64,000 nt of DNA from Bradyrhizobium sp. NAS80.1 (GCF_001908205.1 NZ_LGHL01000046.1:1-64000); one strand, 5' to 3'. Numbered from the stretch's first letter, positions 17,185-25,077 are shown. A program made the numbers and translations. Notes: generated from the sequence alone by a model not told the origin.

Positions 17185-18437
17185 TAGGCGGCCTCTTGGT
17201 TGTTGTCGTTGCCGGCATTGAGCGCGCCGCCGGCGTGTGCAGATGACGTGTTGAAGTTTTCGAACACGTCGCCGCCTTCATAAGCAGGCAGGCCGAAGCC
17301 GATCTGGCGCGCTTCGTTCGGGTTCAAAATGCGTGCGGATACCGTGGCGCTGAGCGCCTGGGCACGCGCGAGGAGATCGGCGCGGGCGAAGCCATCGATG
17401 TTGAATTCGATTGCATACTGACTGCGCTCTTCCGGCGTCAGAAGCTTCAACTCAAGCTCCTGCTCGAAAGACTTCAGCCTGGGCAACAGAGCTTGCGAGA
17501 GGAATTCTTGTCCGATCGATTCAATCGAGCGGGGTTGGGCGCGGTCGACCTGCATCAGCATGTGGAGCGGCACGCGAAACAGTCGCGCGATCTCTGCGAC
17601 GGCATACGTCCGCATTTCGAGGAACTGGCTGTCGACGCTATTGAACGTGAGCGCTTGCCAGGATGCGTCGGCCGGAAGAACGGCGGTGCCGCCGGACTTG
17701 TCGCCGCCCTGCGATGCCTGCCAAGCGGCCTTCGCATTCTTGAGGGTGTCCTCCGTCATCGTGCCCTTGAGGCTCAGCACACCGGAGGGACGTGCGGCGT
17801 TGCCAAAGAGGCGCGATGCATGGCGCTCAAGCACCAGGGCGAGCGCGATTACGTCCCTGCCCTCACCGACTAGACCGCGCGAGGGGTCATAGGCCGGGGT
17901 CGGAATGTGGATGATCTCCGCCGCCGGGATCTCGCGGGCGGGATTCTTGCCATCGGCTTTAATTGCGTAGGCCGGCTCAAAATTCGAGTAGTCGACGACG
18001 ATGGAAGACAGCCTGGGATCGAGCCGGAGCAGCTCATAGGGCTTGCCGTCAACGCGGACGATTTGCGCGAATCCGCCGTAAGGCTGCAACAGCGCGTCGG
18101 CCATGAGCTGGGTGCGGAACAGCGCTGCCGGCGCAAAATTGTTCGGGGCGTCGTGAAGCAGCGAATAGAGCGGATGGTCGGTGGCCTTCTCTTTGCCGCC
18201 GTCCGGGAGCCGCTTGTAAATGTGAAGGGGGAGCGAGCCAGCCGCCTCGGAGATCGAGCGCACCGCGCATGCGACGGGCGCGCACGTCATGGCCGTGTGG
18301 GGCGTGACGGTCACGCCGGCCAGTGTCGGGCTCGCGCCGAAGAGACCGAAATAGAAGCCGCTCGCGTCAGCGAGGCTGGGCGCGGCTTTGGTCTCGACTA
18401 TGCCGAGAAGGGATTTGAGGCGGGTCGCGAAGGACAA
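17184..18437 (-). CDS. HK97-family portal protein
   Basis: 417 residues. ACAVRSISEAAGSLPLHIYKR, HPLYSLLHDAPN, IIHIPTPAYDPSRGLVGEGRDVIALALVLERHASRLFGNAARPSGVL and LEMRTYAVAEIARLFRVPLHMLMQVDRAQPRSIE are standard for HK97 portals, the dodecameric DNA channel of the capsid. The only start that fits is a TTG at 18437, without a strong ribosome binding site; an in-frame stop lies about 30 bases upstream. It is the first gene of the leftward operon. The terminase that normally precedes it is about 6 kb downstream instead. Confidence 0.9.
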   Translation of the reverse strand: MSFATRLKSLLGIVETKAAPSLADASGFYFGLFGASPTLAGVTVTPHTAMTCAPVACAVRSISEAAGSLPLHIYKRLPDGGKEKATDHPLYSLLHDAPNNFAPAALFRTQLMADALLQPYGGFAQIVRVDGKPYELLRLDPRLSSIVVDYSNFEPAYAIKADGKNPAREIPAAEIIHIPTPAYDPSRGLVGEGRDVIALALVLERHASRLFGNAARPSGVLSLKGTMTEDTLKNAKAAWQASQGGDKSGGTAVLPADASWQALTFNSVDSQFLEMRTYAVAEIARLFRVPLHMLMQVDRAQPRSIESIGQEFLSQALLPRLKSFEQELELKLLTPEERSQYAIEFNIDGFARADLLARAQALSATVSARILNPNEARQIGFGLPAYEGGDVFENFNTSSAHAGGALNAGNDNNQEAA

Positions 18438-18583
18438 AGGGGCACAAAACAGAGGTTGGCCCGCTGGTTAGGCGAGCTAGGGAAGCTTCTCTGTGCTGTG
18501 CTTGGGTCGGCGCTATGAGTTCTTTTCGAACAAAACAAGTCGCCAGATTGAAACAATCTACCAATACTCTGACGGTCAATTGT

Positions 18584-18651
18584 GGCGAAAATGAGTCAGA
18601 CGCCCCGGTCAGGCGCCTCGATCGACTGTTACGAGTTGCACCATTTTCGCC
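18584..18651. repeat. Inverted repeat at the right end of the element
   Basis: GGCGAAAATG (18584-18593) and its exact complement CATTTTCGCC (18642-18651) lie about 150 bp upstream of the portal gene and 50 bp from the right attachment core. It may be an operator or an integrase/excisionase binding region. No gene is visible in 18438-18698. Confidence 0.4.
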
Positions 18652-18698
18652 TGACTGATTCGCCGTAACTATTTGAAATTATTGAATAATACATAAAA

Positions 18699-18715
18699 TG
18701 GTCGGGGCAGCTGGA
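18699..18715. repeat. Attachment core within tRNA-Pro 3' end
   Basis: Seventeen bases identical to 855-871. The pair defines the element as about 17.8 kb. The integrase lies at the far end from the intact tRNA. Confidence 0.85.
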
Positions 18716-18775
18716 TTCGAACCAACGACCTGCAGTACCCAAAACTGCCGCGCTACCAGGCTGCGCTATACCCCG
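18699..18775 (-). tRNA. tRNA-Pro (anticodon TGG)
   Basis: Read on the minus strand: acceptor CGGGGTA paired with TGCCCCG, discriminator A, encoded CCA (18699-18701), T-loop GGTTCGAATCC and anticodon stem-loop GCAGT-TTTGGGT-ACTGC with anticodon TGG. Length 77 nt with CCA. The gene remains intact because the element's right core (18699-18715) rebuilds or retains its 3' end. A 17-bp copy of this end lies at 855-871. Confidence 0.95.
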
Positions 18776-18809
18776 AATGTCCGGCGAGCCCCGTCGATAC
18801 ACGCTTCCC

Positions 18810-18847
18810 AAGGCGCCAGCAAGCTTCTAAGGCGCCAGCAAGCTTCC
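18810..18847. repeat. Tandem duplication of a 19-bp unit
   Basis: AAGGCGCCAGCAAGCTTCT is followed directly by AAGGCGCCAGCAAGCTTCC, differing only in the last base. It lies between tRNA-Pro and the DUF192 gene. Probably a simple replication slippage duplication. Confidence 0.7.
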
Positions 18848-18876
18848 TAAGGCTGGCAATGCCCTGCCTGGTCCCT

Positions 18877-19386
18877 CTATTTGCTGCCGAATAGCGGATG
18901 GGCCACGCGGTCGCCCGGGCGGATGCCGTATTTCTGCGCCGTTCCCGCCACCACTTCCAGAACGGCCCGGGCGGGCCCCTGGGATGAGATGATCTTGGTC
19001 GACAGCGGCTCGGTATTTTCGGCGATGCGCAGGATGCGGCCGTCGGCACGGATGAAGATCATGTCGAGCGGGACGTAGGTGTTCTTCATCCACATCGACA
19101 CTTCCTGCTCGGGATTGAAGTCGAACAGCATGCCTTTGCCGTCGGCCAATTCCTTGCGGTACATCAGGCCGGTCTGCTTCTCCTGCTCGGTCGTCGCCAT
19201 TTCCACCGAGAACACCTGCACGCCATTCTTGGTGGCGATCTCGAGCGGCTGGAAGCTGGCTGCGCCGGCGGGTGCGCAGGCGATCGCAAAGCCGACGATG
19301 ACGAGGATGGCAGCGAGCCAGCCCCTCGTTGGGACGGACCAGGTCGCCTTTCGATCATGGTTGGCAAAGCGCAGGGCAAAACGCAT
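18877..19386 (-). CDS. DUF192 family exported protein
   Basis: 169 residues. A basic N-terminus and a hydrophobic segment (residues about 22-42, ending APAGAA) form a signal peptide or anchor. The DUF192 core follows: VEMATTEQEKQTGLMYRKELADGKGMLFDF, SMWMKNTYVPLDMIFI and GDRV. The family is widespread with unknown biochemical role. The stop is about 100 bp from the tRNA-Pro 5' end, so this gene marks the undisturbed host side. Confidence 0.85.
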   Translation of the reverse strand: MRFALRFANHDRKATWSVPTRGWLAAILVIVGFAIACAPAGAASFQPLEIATKNGVQVFSVEMATTEQEKQTGLMYRKELADGKGMLFDFNPEQEVSMWMKNTYVPLDMIFIRADGRILRIAENTEPLSTKIISSQGPARAVLEVVAGTAQKYGIRPGDRVAHPLFGSK

Positions 19387-19511
19387 GGGGCAGCACTCGA
19401 GGGCGTGGGGCTGGATCAGTCCTTACGCGGCGATCATGACAAATGCCAGAGGCGCGCGGCTTGGCCAGCGCACCTCTGCTCACGATTGCGGGAATTGGAG
19501 ATCCGCGGCCG

Positions 19512-20195
19512 TCAGTGCGATTGCAATCCCGGCGAGCCAGTCTCCGGATGGATTTCGGCCGCCATCATGCCCTTGGAGCCGGGCCCGAAGCGGACCAGGA
19601 CATATTGGCCGGGCCGCAACTCGGTCATGCCGAAGCGGCGCAGCGTCTCCATGTGCACGAAGATGTCGGGCGTACCCTCGCCGCAGGTCAGGAAGCCGAA
19701 GCCGCGCAGCCTATTGAACCATTTGACCTGGGCCCGTTCCAGCCCGCTGGTCGGGGTAACCGTGACGTGGGTCCGCGGCGGCAGCATCTGCGCCGGATGG
19801 ATGGCGGTGGACTCGTCCATCGAGACCACGCGGAACGCCTGGTAGCCCTTGGCGCGCTGGATGCACTCGACGACGATGCGTGCGCCCTCGTAGGCGGTCT
19901 GGAAGCCGTCGCGCCTGAGCACGGTGACATGCAGGAGCACGTCGGCCCAGCCGTTGTCGGGAACGATGAAGCCGTAGCCCTTCGAGGCGTCGAACCATTT
20001 GATGACGCCGGTGACCTCGACGAGGTTGGCGCCGGCCTCACCCAGACCGGTGAAGGGGCTGAGTGCGCTGTCGCGGCCACCACCGTGTTCGCCCGAAGTC
20101 ATCCGCCCCGGCGATGCGCCTGGTGCGGGAACTCCCACCTTCTTGGACTCAAATCCGTCCGACGACCCCATAACCCCGGACCCCACACATTCCAT
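19512..20195 (-). CDS. Double-domain cold-shock protein
   Basis: 227 residues with two cold-shock (OB-fold, nucleic-acid-binding) domains. The first has GVIKWFDASKGYGFIVPDNGWADVLLHVTVL (residues about 63-130), the second QVKWFNRLRGFGFLTCGEGTPDIFVHMETL (about 155-220); each keeps RNP1 and RNP2-like aromatics. The first 55 residues are low-complexity and Gly-rich. Tandem CSD proteins of this type are typical in Rhizobiales and act as RNA chaperones. Confidence 0.9.
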   Translation of the reverse strand: MECVGSGVMGSSDGFESKKVGVPAPGASPGRMTSGEHGGGRDSALSPFTGLGEAGANLVEVTGVIKWFDASKGYGFIVPDNGWADVLLHVTVLRRDGFQTAYEGARIVVECIQRAKGYQAFRVVSMDESTAIHPAQMLPPRTHVTVTPTSGLERAQVKWFNRLRGFGFLTCGEGTPDIFVHMETLRRFGMTELRPGQYVLVRFGPGSKGMMAAEIHPETGSPGLQSH

Positions 20196-20379
20196 GCAAC
20201 CCGCCTTATTGGCGGCGTCGAATCACGCGTCTTTAGAGAACCTTCAGAGAATCTTCTCAACTGACGCGATGCGAATCTTCCGACTCAAAAGATAACACTC
20301 CCGGTTGAGAGGCATAGATAAAAAAGAGATTAGCCGGAACCTATGAACAGCTTGCACAGCTGCGAATCAAATTGATGCC

Positions 20380-21141
20380 TCAATTGCCGACAAAGGGCCC
20401 GAGTGCTTCGCCGATGTCGTGGCGGATGACGAGGTCGGCGATGTCGTCCTGATCAGTCGGCTCGCGATTGATGATTACGAGTCGCGCACCGCAATTCTTC
20501 GCCATCATCGGAAAGCCCGCCGCAGGCCACACCACCAGCGAAGAACCGATTGCGATGAAGAGATCGCAGTGCTGCGATAACTCGGTTGCGCGCTGCATTT
20601 CATCATCGGGCATCATCTGACCGAAGGAGATCGTGGCCGTCTTCACCGGCTCATCGCACACGGTACAGTTGGGTGCGGCGCCCTCCTCCTCGAAACGGCG
20701 CTTCACCCAATCGAGCTGATAGGCCTTCCCGCATCCGATACATCTCGCATAAGTGGTATTGCCGTGAAGTTCAATCACGTGCTCGGCGGCGAAGCCCGAG
20801 GCCTGGTGCAGATTGTCGATGTTCTGGGTGATGAGCGCGGGAATCTTGCCTGCGCGGTAGAGCGAGGCGAGCGCGCGATGACCGCGGCCGGGCCTGGCCG
20901 CCGCGAAGACCTCCTCCATCGCAAAGCGCCGACGCCAGGATTCGTCGCGGGCCTCCCGGCTGGCGACGAATTCGTCGAACTGGATCGGACGGTAGCGCGT
21001 CCAAACTCCGCCCGGTGAGCGGAAGTCGGGGATGCCGCATTCGGTCGAGATGCCGGCGCCGGTGAAGGGCACGATGGTCTTCGCCTCGGCGATCATGTCG
21101 CCGAGCCGTTCAACGCCGCTGCGAAGATCTGATGCAATCAT
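20380..21141 (-). CDS. cobB: SIR2-family NAD-dependent deacylase
   Basis: About 253 residues from MIASDLRSG. NAD-binding GAGISTECGIPDFRSPGGVW, QNIDNLHQASG, ELHGN and a four-cysteine zinc site (CIGC and CTVC) define a bacterial sirtuin that deacetylates proteins such as acetyl-CoA synthetase. The ATG at 21141 is chosen because a GGATGGC element precedes it; a GTG at 21168 would add nine residues. There is no nearby defence partner, so a metabolic CobB role is the better guess. The symbol is by family resemblance. Confidence 0.85.
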   Translation of the reverse strand: MIASDLRSGVERLGDMIAEAKTIVPFTGAGISTECGIPDFRSPGGVWTRYRPIQFDEFVASREARDESWRRRFAMEEVFAAARPGRGHRALASLYRAGKIPALITQNIDNLHQASGFAAEHVIELHGNTTYARCIGCGKAYQLDWVKRRFEEEGAAPNCTVCDEPVKTATISFGQMMPDDEMQRATELSQHCDLFIAIGSSLVVWPAAGFPMMAKNCGARLVIINREPTDQDDIADLVIRHDIGEALGPFVGN

Positions 21142-21405
21142 GGGCAAGCCATCCGTCGTTCCGGGCACGCCTCTATAGCATGCCCGCGCCGGTGGATAAG
21201 TGCGTCAACAGGCTTGTCGCTTGCGCGCTTTCGCCGGCGATTTTTGCAGACCTTCGCTTATCACAATCCTGCAATGCCTCCTCCCCATTGACGCCCCAAT
21301 CAGAAGCGCCAATGCATGTGTTGAATGCGACTCAAGCGCAATGCGGCGGCACTGCTTGAGTTCAGTAGTGCACAGATGGTTCGAGTGTGAATCGAGGGGA
21401 TGGAC

Positions 21406-21570
21406 ATGACCGAAGATGAAGAACGCAAAGCGCGCGAACGCGAAGAGATCGCCGCCCGTGTCGCCGCCTTCCGTGCCACGCAAGAGAAGTTCAAGCGCGA
21501 GCGCGAAGAGTATTTCGTCTCGACGCTCGAGAATGCCCGCAAGGTCGACCGGCCCTCGCTCTGGCCGTAG
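21406..21570 (+). CDS. Small charged helical protein
   Basis: 54 residues, MTEDEERKAREREEI..., ending RPSLWP. Almost entirely Glu/Arg/Lys/Ala helix. GAGGGG six bases before the second of two adjacent ATGs supports 21406. It is followed by a strong terminator at 21621-21643. No family known to me. Confidence 0.6.
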   Translation: MTEDEERKAREREEIAARVAAFRATQEKFKREREEYFVSTLENARKVDRPSLWP

Positions 21571-21620
21571 GACATCAGTTCATCGCGCAAGAAACGCGAA
21601 CGAGAAACGGAACGAAAAAA

Positions 21621-21646
21621 AGCCCGGAGCATCGCTCCGGGCTTTT
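21621..21646. terminator. Bidirectional terminator between convergent genes
   Basis: AGCCCGGAGC-ATC-GCTCCGGGCT forms a near-perfect stem with A-run on one side and TTTT on the other. It serves both the rightward 21406-21570 gene and the leftward 21661-21951 gene. Confidence 0.85.
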
Positions 21647-21660
21647 CGCTTGTTCAGCCG

Positions 21661-21951
21661 TTACCAGTGATGGCGGTAATAGTGGTGCCGGTAGTAGACC
21701 GGACCGCCGCCGCCGTAATAGGCATACGGGCCAGGCCCGTAATAATAGCTGGGACCGCCATAGTAGCCGTAGCCCGGACCATAATAGCCATACGGCTGGG
21801 ACGCGGCGATCGCACCCGCCGTGATCGCGCCGGCGGCGAGGCCAAACGCGAGGCCCGGGCCGATGCCGCGCGCCTCTGCCGGCGCAGGCGCCGCTATCGC
21901 GGTCGCGCCGACGGCTGCAACGGTGGCCAGGACTGCCAGTGTCTTCTTCAT
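21661..21951 (-). CDS. Gly/Tyr-rich exported protein
   Basis: 96 residues. MKKTLAVLATVAAVGATAIAAPAPAEA is a signal peptide; the mature part is Gly/Ala-hydrophobic followed by repeats such as YGYYGPGYGYYGGPSYYYGPGPYAYYGGG and a His-rich end. Many Rhizobiales genomes encode such low-complexity exported proteins. GAAGGAGA seven bases upstream fixes the start; a longer in-frame start at 22101 is not needed. Confidence 0.75.
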   Translation of the reverse strand: MKKTLAVLATVAAVGATAIAAPAPAEARGIGPGLAFGLAAGAITAGAIAASQPYGYYGPGYGYYGGPSYYYGPGPYAYYGGGGPVYYRHHYYRHHW

Positions 21952-22124
21952 GATCTTCTCCTTCGCGACTCGAAAACAACGCCGGCGCCGGGTGATGGTT
22001 GCGCGCGGCGCGGAACCGAAAGCGGTCGAATAAATTTCGACGCGAAGGGAACGAAATCGCCTCGCATGTATTGAACCCCCAAGTGCGGGAGCCTCCGCCA
22101 TCCGGGTGAGGCGACAGCACGACG

Positions 22125-22159
22125 AACCCCGTCAGCGTCCATTCGATGCTGGCGGGGTT
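22125..22159. terminator. Terminator-like hairpin
   Basis: AACCCCGTCAGC and GCTGGCGGGGTT pair with one mismatch around an 11-base loop, followed by TTCAGTTT. No gene ends directly upstream, so it may end a short untranslated transcript or be an intergenic palindrome. Confidence 0.4.
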
Positions 22160-22177
22160 TCAGTTTCGTGGGAGCCA

Positions 22178-22465
22178 ATGCAGCAGACAATTGTGGCTAC
22201 CAACGGGGCGGATGGCAGGGAGGACAGATTGCCGATATCCGCGTTGCTGGCCCGTATCCGCAGGCTCGTTCCCAAATCCGGCAATCAGCATTACGACGAG
22301 ATCGTTCGCTACTTCGGTGTTGATGGGCTGCGCCCGCCTCCGACAGCAATGAGCAAGTCCGTTGCGAACCTCGGCCGGCGGCTCGATCCCTCCTCCCCGC
22401 TTCTGACGCCAGGCTCAATAGCGGGAGCTCGAAAACCCGGAACTGGAGCCGCGCGAGCACGTTGA
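22178..22465 (+). CDS. Doubtful small ORF
   Basis: 95 residues, MQQTIVATNGAD..., with a helical basic centre (ALLARIRRLVPKSGNQHYDEIVRYFG) and a low-complexity Gly/Ala/Arg tail. No good ribosome binding site and no recognised family. The central segment looks like real protein, the tail does not; it may be a decayed gene. Confidence 0.25.
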   Translation: MQQTIVATNGADGREDRLPISALLARIRRLVPKSGNQHYDEIVRYFGVDGLRPPPTAMSKSVANLGRRLDPSSPLLTPGSIAGARKPGTGAARAR

Positions 22466-22493
22466 CATCGTCCTCGCGCAGGAGAGACACGAC

Positions 22494-22619
22494 ATGCCCG
22501 CGTGGCTGGAAGTCTTGCTGAACCTGTCCGGCTATGCCGGCTTCGTCGCGCTCGCGACCCGCGGCACCACTTGCCGGGACGCGGCTGCCGACGATCACGT
22601 CAATAGCGACGAGCGCTAG
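22494..22619 (+). CDS. Very small possible membrane peptide
   Basis: 41 residues, MPAWLEVLLNLSGYAGFVALATRG..., with AGGAGA eight bases upstream and one short hydrophobic stretch. It faces the convergent gene 22616-22813, overlapping by four bases. Supported only by start context and hydrophobic pattern. Confidence 0.3.
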   Translation: MPAWLEVLLNLSGYAGFVALATRGTTCRDAAADDHVNSDER

Positions 22620-22813
22620 TTCGTGTGCGACACCTGGCCCGCCGTACGCACCAGCCTGTCGGCCTTGACTGCGACACGCGTGTCCTCGAGCTGCGGCCGC
22701 AGCGAGAAGCTGATCACCACGAAAGCGAGACAGAACAGTGAGCCGACGACGGCGACACGCCGGTAGGTGTGCCGGTCGCCTTGATAAAAAGTCGGTTCTG
22801 AAAAAGGTGTCAT
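22616..22813 (-). CDS. Small membrane protein
   Basis: 65 residues from MTPFSEPTFYQGDRHTYRR, with one transmembrane helix (VAVVGSLFCLAFVVISFSL) and a short charged C-terminus. Codon pattern fits the host. No function can be assigned. Confidence 0.55.
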   Translation of the reverse strand: MTPFSEPTFYQGDRHTYRRVAVVGSLFCLAFVVISFSLRPQLEDTRVAVKADRLVRTAGQVSHTN

Positions 22814-22963
22814 GACAAAGCTGCTTCTTGGCAAAGTCGTTTCTTGCTTGTCTTTGCCAGACACCTATCCTAACTCGCGGCAAGCGCAACGCGATTGGGC
22901 TTTTAACCTAACCCAATTGGGTTATTGGCTTCCGTGCAAGCTTTCGTTAGGAGTTTGCGCGCC

Positions 22964-23314
22964 TCAGATCTCGACGAGTCGCTTCAGGGTCGCGCGGAAG
23001 CTGAGGCTGCGATGGCCCGCCACCAGCACGGTGCCGAACACCTCGGCTTCGTCGTCGCTGAACGTCCCGCAAAAGCCGCTCGTCACCTCCTGCCCGCCGA
23101 ACAGCGGACGGACGAAGGCATCGTCGAACGGCGAATGCTGGTTGGTGGCAAGCTCGCCCTTCCAGGTGCCGTTGCCAACCGTGTAGGAGCCGCGCGACCA
23201 GAAATAAGGCCCGCCGCCAAGCAGCACGCCATCCCGCAAGATCAGCACGCCGCTGTCGCGGCCCCTCACGCCGTCGAGCATGTGGATGTGGATGGAATAG
23301 AGGCCGTTTTTCAT
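22964..23314 (-). CDS. GrlR-like protein
   Basis: 116 residues: MKNGLYSIHIHMLDGVRGRDSGVLILRDGVLLGGGPYFW, GTWKGEL, and FCGTFSDDEAEVFGTVLVAG. The YSI.....G..G.G.......GGG..F..G.Y pattern is that of GrlR/T3SS negative-regulator domain proteins, small eight-stranded beta barrels. GrlR itself represses a type III secretion regulator in enteric bacteria; no secretion genes occur here, so the role is open. The start at 23314 follows GGTGG. Confidence 0.7.
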   Translation of the reverse strand: MKNGLYSIHIHMLDGVRGRDSGVLILRDGVLLGGGPYFWSRGSYTVGNGTWKGELATNQHSPFDDAFVRPLFGGQEVTSGFCGTFSDDEAEVFGTVLVAGHRSLSFRATLKRLVEI

Positions 23315-23423
23315 GGTCCACCCGCCGTCGATACGACGATAGCGCCGGACAGGGCGAGCGTCGAGACGGTGACAAGAAGGTTCTGGCGCTCGGCCGATCG
23401 GCTTTGTTCCAGCTTCGACACCC

Positions 23424-23773
23424 TTTCGTTCTCGAAGAACGAATCGGAATCGCAGAAATCGGCGCGGATCGTCTCTTAACAAGTGGTATCGATCGCGCGA
23501 ACGAATGCACGATCACAGCGAGCTTACATCAACATGCGCAGCCGCTTGTGCCGGTCGGCCTCGAAGACTTTGCGATCTCGACGATCATCTCGAGACATCA
23601 GCATGAATCCATGTCGCTCTCCCGTCGCTCGTTCCCTAGCTCGGGCACGAGGACAGGCCTGTGCGAAGCATCACGCTGTATCATTTTGACAAGCGCGTCC
23701 GCATCGAGATCGACTGGCCTCGACTTGTTCTGCATCCAACTCCATTTCGTTCTCAAGGAACGAATCGGAGTCG
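23424..23773. repeat. Two copies of a diverged dispersed repeat
   Basis: TTTCGTTCTCGAAGAACGAATCGGAATCG (23424-23452) and a three-mismatch version (23745-23773) lie 320 bp apart in the same orientation; similarity extends loosely to about 85 bp each. The core is a hairpin (TTCGTTCT-CGA-AGAACGAA in the first copy). A weaker relative occurs near 35052-35078. No gene is supported in 23315-23796. Confidence 0.5.
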
Positions 23774-23796
23774 AGAAAATCAGGGCGGAGCGATTC

Positions 23797-23964
23797 CTAA
23801 CGATCGATGAAGAGGCTCGCTGTAGCGTCTTCGACGGCAGGACGCTTTGCTGGCAGGAATTTCGAGACGACTGCGAACACGATGACGATCTCGCGGCAAG
23901 GTTCGCATCGAAAGCTATTGCTGGAGGTCGCCGTCATCGGCTTGGAGCATTGCGGACATGTCAT
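23797..23964 (-). CDS. Small zinc-ribbon protein
   Basis: 55 residues, MTCPQCSKPMTATSSNSFRCEPCREI..., with CPQC and CEPC pairs spaced as in a zinc ribbon, then a hydrophobic segment. No good ribosome binding site is visible and longer in-frame starts exist, so the start is uncertain. Confidence 0.4.
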   Translation of the reverse strand: MTCPQCSKPMTATSSNSFRCEPCREIVIVFAVVSKFLPAKRPAVEDATASLFIDR

Positions 23965-24173
23965 GCTGCGCGAACGCTGATGGCAACGGTTTGTTCCTCG
24001 GCCATCGGCGGCAACCATACGTGAGCGCAACGAGGGCAACCACGACGGCTTCGGATTGACAACGTCGTTGCGCCTCGCGTGCAGCTCCTCGCAGCACACC
24101 GATCAAGCGCGCGCCACCAGAGTGAGAGCGCGCTTGCCGGCTGCCGCATGTCGTCGATATCAGCCGCCGCCTC

Positions 24174-24311
24174 TCAAGCCGCTCGCTTCGCGCCTGCCTT
24201 CTCCGAAAAGCATTCCAGGATCTGGATGCGGAGTTCTTCTGCGGCCGGGCCCTCGACCTTCCTGAGCTGATTCCAGAGCCTGATCACTTCGCGCTGTTTC
24301 TCGATGGTCAT
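24174..24311 (-). CDS. Small helical protein
   Basis: 45 residues, MTIEKQREVIRLWNQLRKVEG..., ending KAGAKRAA. A perfect GGAGGTGA lies six bases upstream of the ATG. Amphipathic helical throughout. Upstream (minus strand) GGAAC followed after about 15 bases by GTT resembles an EcfG-type stress promoter, but spacing is one or two bases short. Function unknown. Confidence 0.6.
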   Translation of the reverse strand: MTIEKQREVIRLWNQLRKVEGPAAEELRIQILECFSEKAGAKRAA

Positions 24312-24437
24312 AAATCACCTCCAACGTGCAACGTGACTCACTAGAACAAAATGAGAACAGAAAGTCCAGCCCTGTTCCAGGATTTCCTGGGCACATCGCT
24401 TTGAACCTTTCCGGCGCCGCACGGACACATGAAGGCT

Positions 24438-24612
24438 GGGATTTCAGCGCCCGGTCACATGGCAGCGCCGCCTGACGAACATACTCCGTCACCGCGGCGC
24501 TGTTGATCTCTGGATTTTCAACCTTAAGTTAGAGGCACTGCTGGCGGCTAGGCGCTGAAATCCCATTGCCGTCGGCGAGAGAGCCCCGTGCGAAGGCGCG
24601 GGGTCTTTCTTT
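24438..24612 (+). ncRNA. Candidate structured small RNA ending in a terminator
   Basis: GGGATTTCAGCGCC (24438-24451) and GGCGCTGAAATCCC (24551-24564) are exact complements enclosing 99 bases. Inside them CAGCGCCGC...TGACG (24463-24477) pairs with CGTCA...GCGGCGCTG (24487-24502). A terminator (CCCCGTGC-GAAG-GCGCGGGG with TCTTTCTTTT) follows at about 24585-24612. No ORF is supported on the plus strand. Nested hairpins plus a terminator suggest an RNA gene; the inverted repeat could also be a small mobile remnant. The rest of 24312-24785 holds nothing recognised. Confidence 0.4.
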
Positions 24613-24785
24613 TGCGCTTCGGATTGCCTGGCGCGTCCTGGATCTCATGGGCGATACAGCCGCTTCCTGCCTTGATCCGGACATCGGCATGGGAACTCAC
24701 AACTTTCCGGGCACGTGTGAGCTTGTTCATACGTCACCCGGATACGCAAAACTAAACTCGGCATTGTCTAACCGAGTTTGCGCCG

Positions 24786-24971
24786 ATGGATGATGAGTTT
24801 TGCCGAGAACGCCTCAGGACGGTTCGGGACCTCGCCGAGAAGGCAGATCCCGTCATCAAGAAGCGGCTCCTTGAGTTGGCCCGCCACTACGAGCGGCGCC
24901 TCGCTATCGGCGCAAAGCACCCCAAAGACCGGGGCGGCAACCACGATCGCCGCGAGAATAGCCATCCTTGA
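24786..24971 (+). CDS. Small hypothetical protein of Bradyrhizobium type
   Basis: 61 residues, MDDEFCRERLRTVRDLAEKADPVIKKRLLELARHYERRL. The RxLAEKADPxxKxRLLxLAxxYE pattern is familiar from many short rhizobial proteins of unknown role. Helical, charged. The Shine-Dalgarno signal is weak. A terminator lies about 100 bp downstream. Confidence 0.55.
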   Translation: MDDEFCRERLRTVRDLAEKADPVIKKRLLELARHYERRLAIGAKHPKDRGGNHDRRENSHP

Positions 24972-25077
24972 CCGACGGCGCGTCAGCGGCGCGGGAACGA
25001 ATTTTCGTTCTGCATATTGTCCGACCGAATTCAGCCCTGCTGGCGGCCGTGCGGTGCGGCCGGTCAGCTCTGAAGAA

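Noticed and set aside
20380..21141. Sirtuin as an anti-phage (Thoeris- or DSR-like) gene
   Set aside because: It has the zinc-site layout and length of metabolic CobB deacylases and no defence partner gene beside it.
22197..22889. 230-codon minus-strand ORF
   Set aside because: Arg/Ala-rich shadow overlapping better-supported short genes, with no motif.
23404..24024. 206-codon plus-strand ORF
   Set aside because: It spans the dispersed repeats and overlaps the zinc-ribbon ORF antisense; no coherent protein features.
24548..24730. 60-codon minus-strand ORF (MNKLTRARKVV...)
   Set aside because: It contains the plus-strand terminator stem and part of the candidate RNA; composition looks like a chance frame and there is no convincing start signal.
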